Below are positions 58,660 through 64,000 of a stretch of DNA of 64,000 nucleotides, piece by piece (the first letter of the stretch is position 1; every line of letters starts with the position of its first letter). The notes beneath the pieces are model-generated. The model made no database searches. It saw only the letters and a program-made list of their open reading frames with translations, and was not told the origin of the DNA. This DNA is from Symbiodinium natans. Its lineage: Eukaryota > Sar > Dinophyceae > Suessiales > Symbiodiniaceae. The translations under genes were made by a program, and so were the position numbers. The stretch spans positions 181,501 to 245,500 of the forward strand of contig CAJNDS010002749.1 of the NCBI GenBank assembly GCA_905221605.1, written 5' to 3'.

Positions 58660-60590
58660 TGGCCGTGCAAAAAAAGATACAAAAATCGAACAAGGTGGGC
58701 ACACACCAGGAATACACTCCAGGGATACTATGGTGGAATTCTTTGGGGGATACTCTCTGCGTCACTCTGCCGGATTGGCCTGGCACTCCTTTTTTGACTG
58801 CCAACAGCTCCAAGTCTGCCAGGCTTCACTCGAAGTAGGCGCAGTGAATGCTTGGACTGTGCCAGCCACTTGCGCGTCTCGGAGCTGCGTGCGAGCAGTG
58901 CGACCTGTCGAAGCTGACCCGCGCGTGGAGGGCAGTGACAGGGCTTCTTCGAACCCGTCCACGAACCTGAAAGCCCAAGCTGTGCAGGCAAGGGGCCTTT
59001 GTGACAAAGAGCCGTATCGCAGATGGGGCTTCTCACGTGCGTGCTACGATTGCTATGGGCTATGAAGGACTTGGCGAGACCTGCCCTCCAGACTGCATCA
59101 CGTAGCCAGCAGCTTGACGGGATTGTGCCCTCACCACATTGGGTAGTCTTGATAGTCTGCGCAAACGAAAGGTTGGAAAGCTCTTGGGGTTCTTGCCGCC
59201 AACAGCTCAAACCCAACGCGCCAGTGAGTAAAGGCAGTCCATCGTCGAGGTGCCCGATTTCCCCTTCATCCTTCCCCTGCAGAAACCTCCAGTGAGCTGC
59301 GTTAGCCCCTTAACGGATGTAGATCAGCCCATGGTGTGCCACGACATGCGGGATTGTTTTGAAATCTGTGGGCATCTGAGACTTCAAATGAGATGCTGGA
59401 GTCTGTAAAAGAGAGTACTCTCGCATGTTTCCGCTCACTTGTGGTCATGGTCATCCCCATCCATCAGCTTAGGCCCGGCAGGCGGCCAAAGGCAGCCACG
59501 AGGAGTGGGTGGCATGATGACCGAGATAGGGTGCCGCTGTGTCACATCTGATGTGCATCGCAGCGGCCGGGTTTTGGTCACCAACTTGGCAAGAAGCAAA
59601 GATGTGCGAATGCTGCAACGCGCATCTCCATGCAAGTCTAGCTGGAGCCCGCCCCATCACGGCTGGTCCCCTGTGAGCTTCTCGCCACGCGCTGAAGCAA
59701 GGCGATGTCCAGGAAAGTGAGATCTGGGCGTGCCGTCTACGAAGCTGCCGCAGCTACGGTCCGCTCCGCTCAAACTGCGCAGCAAATGTCTTGCTTTCAG
59801 GCACCTTCGCCGGCCAGCTGCCAAGGATCGACAAATCCCTCCTGGCCTCGACCTCTCTCGGCACGTTGGGCCCCGTGCTGAGGCGCCGGAGGTCTTTGTT
59901 GCTTGGCCTCATAGGAAGGGCTCTATGGCTGCAATAGGACTCTAGGTGTTACGTATCTCGAAAGGTCGGGAGGGCAAAGTCAAGCGCAGCGCCAGCTGTG
60001 CAGAGCTTGGCATCCAAGCTGCACAGCAGGGCCGATCCCAGAGGGCTTCTTAGGTATGCCCTGAAGCCTTCTTTATCATGTAGCCTGCTTCAATTCTTCT
60101 CTTGTTCCGATGTTGTCTTGTCAAGAAAGGCCTTAGAAGGTCCAACCTAGTTGGGTATGACTGATAAGATCAACTAGGCCTCTGACAGTCCAAGGTTTCA
60201 AGAACCCAAGCCTGGCAAAACCTTAAGCCCCTCGGCCTTAAGGGTTTAGGGTTTTCGGGGCCTGTGTGTTCATCCGAGGCTGTATGACATCCTAACACCT
60301 ATCCAGGGCACCACTCTGATGGTGGCTCATCAACGGATTTCGGCGGTTTCGGGCTAGCAGGGCTTTGAAGTTTTGGGGCTACACTCCTGGGGTTTGTACT
60401 GCTTGTAGCATGTTCGGAAGAGAACGAGAGACTCGCACATATTGGCACTACAGCACTTTCTCAGATCTTCGAGGTCTGACGTGCGCATTTTAGGGTTGGG
60501 GTATGTCCCTGTCGGCCCTTGTAGGAACCTATTTCTTCTGAGTGGGCCTTCCATCGGCTGGAATGTAATGGCTCCGATGGCATGACACGT
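58660..60590. other. No firm gene
   Basis: Several overlapping open frames (for example minus 58728-59216, plus 59439-59720) without recognisable features. Telomere-type arrays are almost absent here; one TTTAGGG unit lies at 60243. Confidence 0.4.
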
Positions 60591-60594
60591 ACGT

Positions 60595-61745
60595 AGTTGG
60601 CCATCAGCTTGCGAGATGTCCATGTGTTGCTTGTGGCATAGCAGTCGCGCTTGCTGTGGTTGGAGTGCAAGAATGCTTCCGCATTCAGGGCCTTCCAACT
60701 GACGCTATCCGCTCAGGGGCTACCCTCAGAGACGCCGTGCAGGAAGCCACCGGGCCGAAACAAAGGTCGTGCAAGGCTCACTGAAGCAAAGCGGCTCACT
60801 GAAGCAAAGCGGCGAAAACACTTCCTTCCGACGTTGGGTGAAGTCGCGATTTCCCGAAAGAGCAGGTTGCAGAGACACGGGGGCGAGAGAAGATCGCTCA
60901 TGTCCAGAAAAGGAGATCGATCTCACTCCGCAGGACTGTGAACCATACACCCTGCGGGCGAGGGGGACGGTGGGGCGGATGTGCATCGTTACAACCTCCG
61001 GGGTCGACTGTCCTTCGGCTGCCATCAGCTTGCGAAATGTCCATGTGTTGCTTGTGGCATAGCAGTCGCGCTTGATGTGGTTGGAGTGCAAGAAGGCTTC
61101 CGCATTCAGGGCCTTCCAGCTGCTGCTATCCGCCCAGGGGCTAGTCTCAGAGACCTCGTGCAGGAAGCCACCGAGCCGAAACAAAAGGTCATGCAAAGCA
61201 GCTAAAGCACTTCCTTCCGACATTGGGTGAAGTCGCGACTACCAGAAAGAGCAGGTTGCAGAGACAAGGGGGCGAGAGAAGATCGCAAATGTCCAGAAAC
61301 GGAGATCGATCTCAACCAAGAGCTGCTCTGCAGGACTGTGCACCATTTACAGCCTTTTTCAGCCTTAGGGTCAACCATTTCCGCCCCTCTCTCAAGCCAT
61401 ACACCCGACGGTTGGGGGGGGCGGTGGGGCGGATGTGCATCGTTACAAACCCGGGGGTCGACTGTCCGCTGCCATCAGCTTGCGAGCAGAGCAGTCGCGC
61501 TGGATGTGGTGGAAGTGCAAGAATGCTTCCGCATTCAAAACTTCCAACTGATGCTGTGTTCAGGGGCAGTTTCAGAGACCTCGTGCAGGAAGCCACCGGG
61601 CCGAAACAGAAGGTCGTGCATGGCTCACTGAAGCAAAGCTTCTAAAGCGCTTCCTTCCGACATTGAGTGAAGCCACGCCGTGAGTTCCAGAAAGAGCAGG
61701 TTGCAGGGATACAGGAGCCAAAGAAAACCATTTCCACACGGAGTG
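60595..61745. repeat. Three tandem copies of a ~430-bp unit
   Basis: GCCATCAGCTTGCGA marks copies at about 60601, 61021 and 61471. Each contains CCGCATTCA...CTTCCA, CGTGCAGGAAGCCACCG, CACTTCCTTCCGAC and AGAGCAGGTTGCAG. Copy 3 has deletions. Copy 1 holds a local 18-base duplication (GGCTCACTGAAGCAAAGC). Open frames on both strands persist through the repeats but no protein family was recognised. Confidence 0.9.
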
Positions 61746-61934
61746 CACTGTGAAGATCAAAGAACATTGCATGATGGTTGATTAATAGCCGATCTCGATG
61801 CATTGCGCGGAAGGTACGAGACGTAACCGTGCTATGCGATGTGACCATGCGCCGATCACCCATCGATGAACGCTCTTGGCCTGGGACACATCGCTCTCAA
61901 TGTCAGCAGCAGTGATCTGAACCTATTCTCTCAC

Positions 61935-61992
61935 CTAAACCCTAAACCCTAAACCCCAAACCCTAAACCCCAAACCCGAAACCCTAAACTCT
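61935..61992. repeat. Telomere-type array
   Basis: Eight CCCTAAA-type units, alternately CCCCAAA. The only such array in the last 7 kb. Confidence 0.9.
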
Positions 61993-62374
61993 CTATTCCA
62001 ATACTTTCAATCAGGCTTTGCTTGAGGCTGGATGACGCGAGAAGCAACTCGGGAGACGCGGGGCTTAGGGTCAGTAGTCTTTTCCTACAGATCTGGAGTC
62101 TCTTTGAGTTTAATGCAAAACTTCGCAAAACCTCTGGAAAATGGTGCTATGGCCCCTACGCCTTCTCCCATGTAAACGCAAACCCAAAAGTCGAGACAAG
62201 TTCTGGCCCCTTCGCTTGCCCCATGCACACGAAGAGGCACCATGTGCCGCCACAAACGAATATATGGGGGTCTACGATGTTAGGTGGGGTCCTTCTTATA
62301 AGGGGATCCTTTTGGGGGGCCTATAACCCCCGCATTGGTAAGGATTCGGCAAGCCATCGGCAAGCCATCAAGAC

Positions 62375-62791
62375 TCAAAGGCTGAGATCGGCCAGTTTCG
62401 GCAGCACGCGCGCCCGTGGCCCAACTGCCAAGCATCGATCTTCCAAGCAGCTGATCTTCCACACAGCGCTTCGAGGACTCAGAGTTGCAAAAGGATCTGG
62501 GTACGGATCTATAGGTAGGAAAAGGAAGCCGCTTCGAGCTGCGCGAGAAAAGCAGCGGTTATAAGATACAAGTGGGGCGCTGCGTAAGGCGAGCCTGGGC
62601 TTGTGTGCAAGGGCACAACTCCAGGCTACAACTGCCGAAGTCGTCAACCATTCGACACATGAAAACCCCCTTGACATGTAGTTTAGCCTCTGAACATACT
62701 CATTTTGATGATTGTGTTGTATGTCTTGAAGTGCCGCCCCCAAAGCTTGCTGGTGTTTCAGCATTTGCCTCTCATTGTCTCCAAATAACAC
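62375..62791 (-). CDS. Possible exon, unrecognised
   Basis: The minus strand reads LFGDNERQMLKHQQALGAAL then QDIQHNHQNEYVQRLNYMSR, helical and Gln/His-rich. A plus-strand frame of 215 codons (62572-63219) overlaps, so the strand is not certain; the minus reading has the more natural composition. Confidence 0.4.
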   Translation of the reverse strand: MLFGDNERQMLKHQQALGAALQDIQHNHQNEYVQRLNYMSRGFSCVEWLTTSAVVAWSCALAHKPRLALRSAPLVSYNRCFSRAARSGFLFLPIDPYPDPFATLSPRSAVWKISCLEDRCLAVGPRARVLPKLADLSL

Positions 62792-62799
62792 TTCATTTT

Positions 62800-63130
62800 C
62801 CTTGCTGTTTGGGTTGGGCCACGGCTTCTGAGGTACAGCCTGGCACAGAAGGAATGGTCACACTTCCCCGCAATTCCCCGCATCAAGTCGCAGGCAAGCG
62901 GGCCTTTAGACAACTTGGTACAATTTTCACACGACCTCCAGCTCTCGACAGGGGCTTGCTTCTGGAGCTATCGTTGCCACGGCGTGCTCCGTCGAAGAGC
63001 GTCTTCGCATGGAAGAAAGCATGGGAGGGATCAGGACCTGTGCGAAGCCAGGACAGAAAGGATCCCGGAGCTAGGGCCCCTAGAAATTTCCAGAACTTCC
63101 GCAAAGGGCCTCTTAGAACTTTGGACAGGG
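62800..63130. other. Undecided open frames
   Basis: The plus frame continues from 62572 to 63219 and reads KRAFRQLGTIFTRPPALDRG near 62900. No recognised motif and no introner or array nearby. Confidence 0.3.
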
Positions 63131-63133
63131 AAC

Positions 63134-63330
63134 TCAATGTGAAAGACTGCGCTCAGCACAGTCAGGAGAAGCGCAGTGAGACAGTGGATCAACCGGAGGG
63201 ATCATGTAGGAAGACCTGACAATTGAGGCAGGTTCCTTGACCGTGTCGTCCACGCCTACTACACTGTTGTCCACGCCCACTCCGGCGGGCGGCGCGAGAG
63301 CAAAGTTGTAAGCAGAATGCAAGCCTGAGC
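63134..63330 (-). CDS. Possible exon, unrecognised
   Basis: The minus strand reads HSAYNFALAPPAGVGVDNSV then VGVDDTVKEPASIVRSSYMI. It includes a near-repeat (VGVDNSV/VGVDDTV). A plus-strand frame without Met is open from about 63240 to 63632, so the call is tentative. Confidence 0.4.
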
Positions 63331-64000
63331 CAGACCACTACTGAAAGGAGCGGCTGTGTTGGCGAGTCTTGTTGGAGGCACGCGGCAACAGCAACATCTT
63401 CACAAGCCAATGTCCTGCATCAGCCTTTTGCGGGTTTAGAGCCGACCCTGGGAGCTTCCAACTGCCTTAGCTGCACAGAGTTCCTGTCGTTCGGTGCGCA
63501 GGACCACCGGCTCGGCCTTTCTCGCATAGCTCGGCCCATGCAACTTCGCTCATTCCTACGCCAGTCCACCTCACCATCCGGAAGTATCTTCTCGTTGGCA
63601 AGTGAGCCAGGAGCTCAGAAAGCTTTTGTTTAGGGCTGGAGGTTTTAGGCTGCAAAGGCGGTACGGCGCCAAGCCCACATTCACCTCAAGGACACGAGCA
63701 AAACGGAGAGTTGCAAAGCGGCGTGTCCTGTCGGGGGCACGTACATGCCACGCTTTCCGGCCGATTTTGGGCAGCTGGGGTATTCAACTTGCCACTTGAG
63801 CCCCTCACAAGTGCATTATGTGTTGTATCCAACATCAAAGAAACGCAGACACAAGACCAACCACCATGTAGCCTCGGTCATCTGATCCGCAGTGCGGGTC
63901 CGGGACGAGTACGTGCGCAGAAAATGGAGTATGAATATTTATGAATCTATGAATCATACAAAGACAGCGAGCTGCTCACAGCAAGAGCCGCTGGAGATGT
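63330..64000. other. Right edge, no firm gene
   Basis: A plus-strand open stretch (about 63240-63632, NVLHQPFAGLEPTLGASNC) and shorter frames. No repeats and no recognised motif. Confidence 0.35.

Noticed and set aside
63120-63220. Resemblance to the 3' end of a small-subunit rRNA (GGATCAACCGGAGGGATCAT-like words)
   Set aside because: Only a few short words match and there is no extended rRNA secondary structure or conserved helix around them.
1-64000. Spliced-leader (DinoSL) relics at gene 5' ends
   Set aside because: I looked for the TTTTGGCTCAAG core and its complement by eye and found no convincing match; absence by eye is not proof.

Overview
The window looks like nuclear DNA of a dinoflagellate (Symbiodiniaceae, Polarella or a relative). 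This is an inference from several features. Nearly every supportable exon lies on the minus strand, so the genes run unidirectionally. Exons are short and introns are many and small. Introns use GT, GC and GA donors with AG acceptors. Introns are repeatedly made of short elements flanked by direct repeats (introners). The TTTAGGG heptamer, the plant/alveolate telomere unit, occurs in dozens of internal arrays. A single-domain voltage-gated channel has sequence typical of dinoflagellates. No bacterial signals, CRISPR, rRNA or tRNA could be supported by eye.

Layout, read on the minus strand unless stated. 1-5.3 kb: a multi-exon gene for a membrane protein with leucine-rich repeats (LRR). 5.9-10.4 kb: short exons of unrecognised genes between telomere-like arrays. 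11-24 kb: mostly repeats with small exons, several LRR-like. 24.7-27.3 kb: exons leading to a TIR-like domain gene. 28-29.5 kb: little that can be supported. 29.6-30.9 kb: an ankyrin-repeat gene. 31-31.5 kb: two exons of an unknown gene. 31.5-32.5 kb: an uninterrupted secreted-protein gene. 33.5-34.9 kb: an intronless gene with three copies of a ~148-residue extracellular domain. 35.1 kb: the 3' end of another gene. 36.7-38.5 kb: an unknown gene with five resolvable introns. 38.9-39.7 kb: another, with two introners. 40-41 kb: a secreted DUF1554-like protein. 42-43 kb: a single-copy, intron-interrupted paralogue of the triple-domain gene. 43.3-45.6 kb: scattered exons. 45.9-48.5 kb: a satellite block. 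50.1-56.6 kb: a voltage-gated cation channel with EF-hands. 57-64 kb: a different texture with few telomere-like arrays, a three-copy ~430-bp tandem repeat and weak coding evidence.

The most interesting system here is the intron-forming machinery. At least seven families of short repeat elements sit in the window, and those that lie inside readable coding sequence can be excised precisely in frame. In most of these cases the direct repeat (target-site duplication) itself carries the splice donor G(T/A/C), so the donor type depends on the insertion site. The best proof is a domain at 42.1-42.9 kb carrying three introns that are absent from all three uninterrupted copies at 33.5-34.9 kb. Some telomere-like arrays appear to be local expansions of the AACCCTAAA heptamer present in the inverted repeat of the commonest introner family.

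All exon boundaries were worked out by hand from reading frame, splice dinucleotides and paralogue comparison. No searches were run. Where function is not stated, the protein was not recognised.
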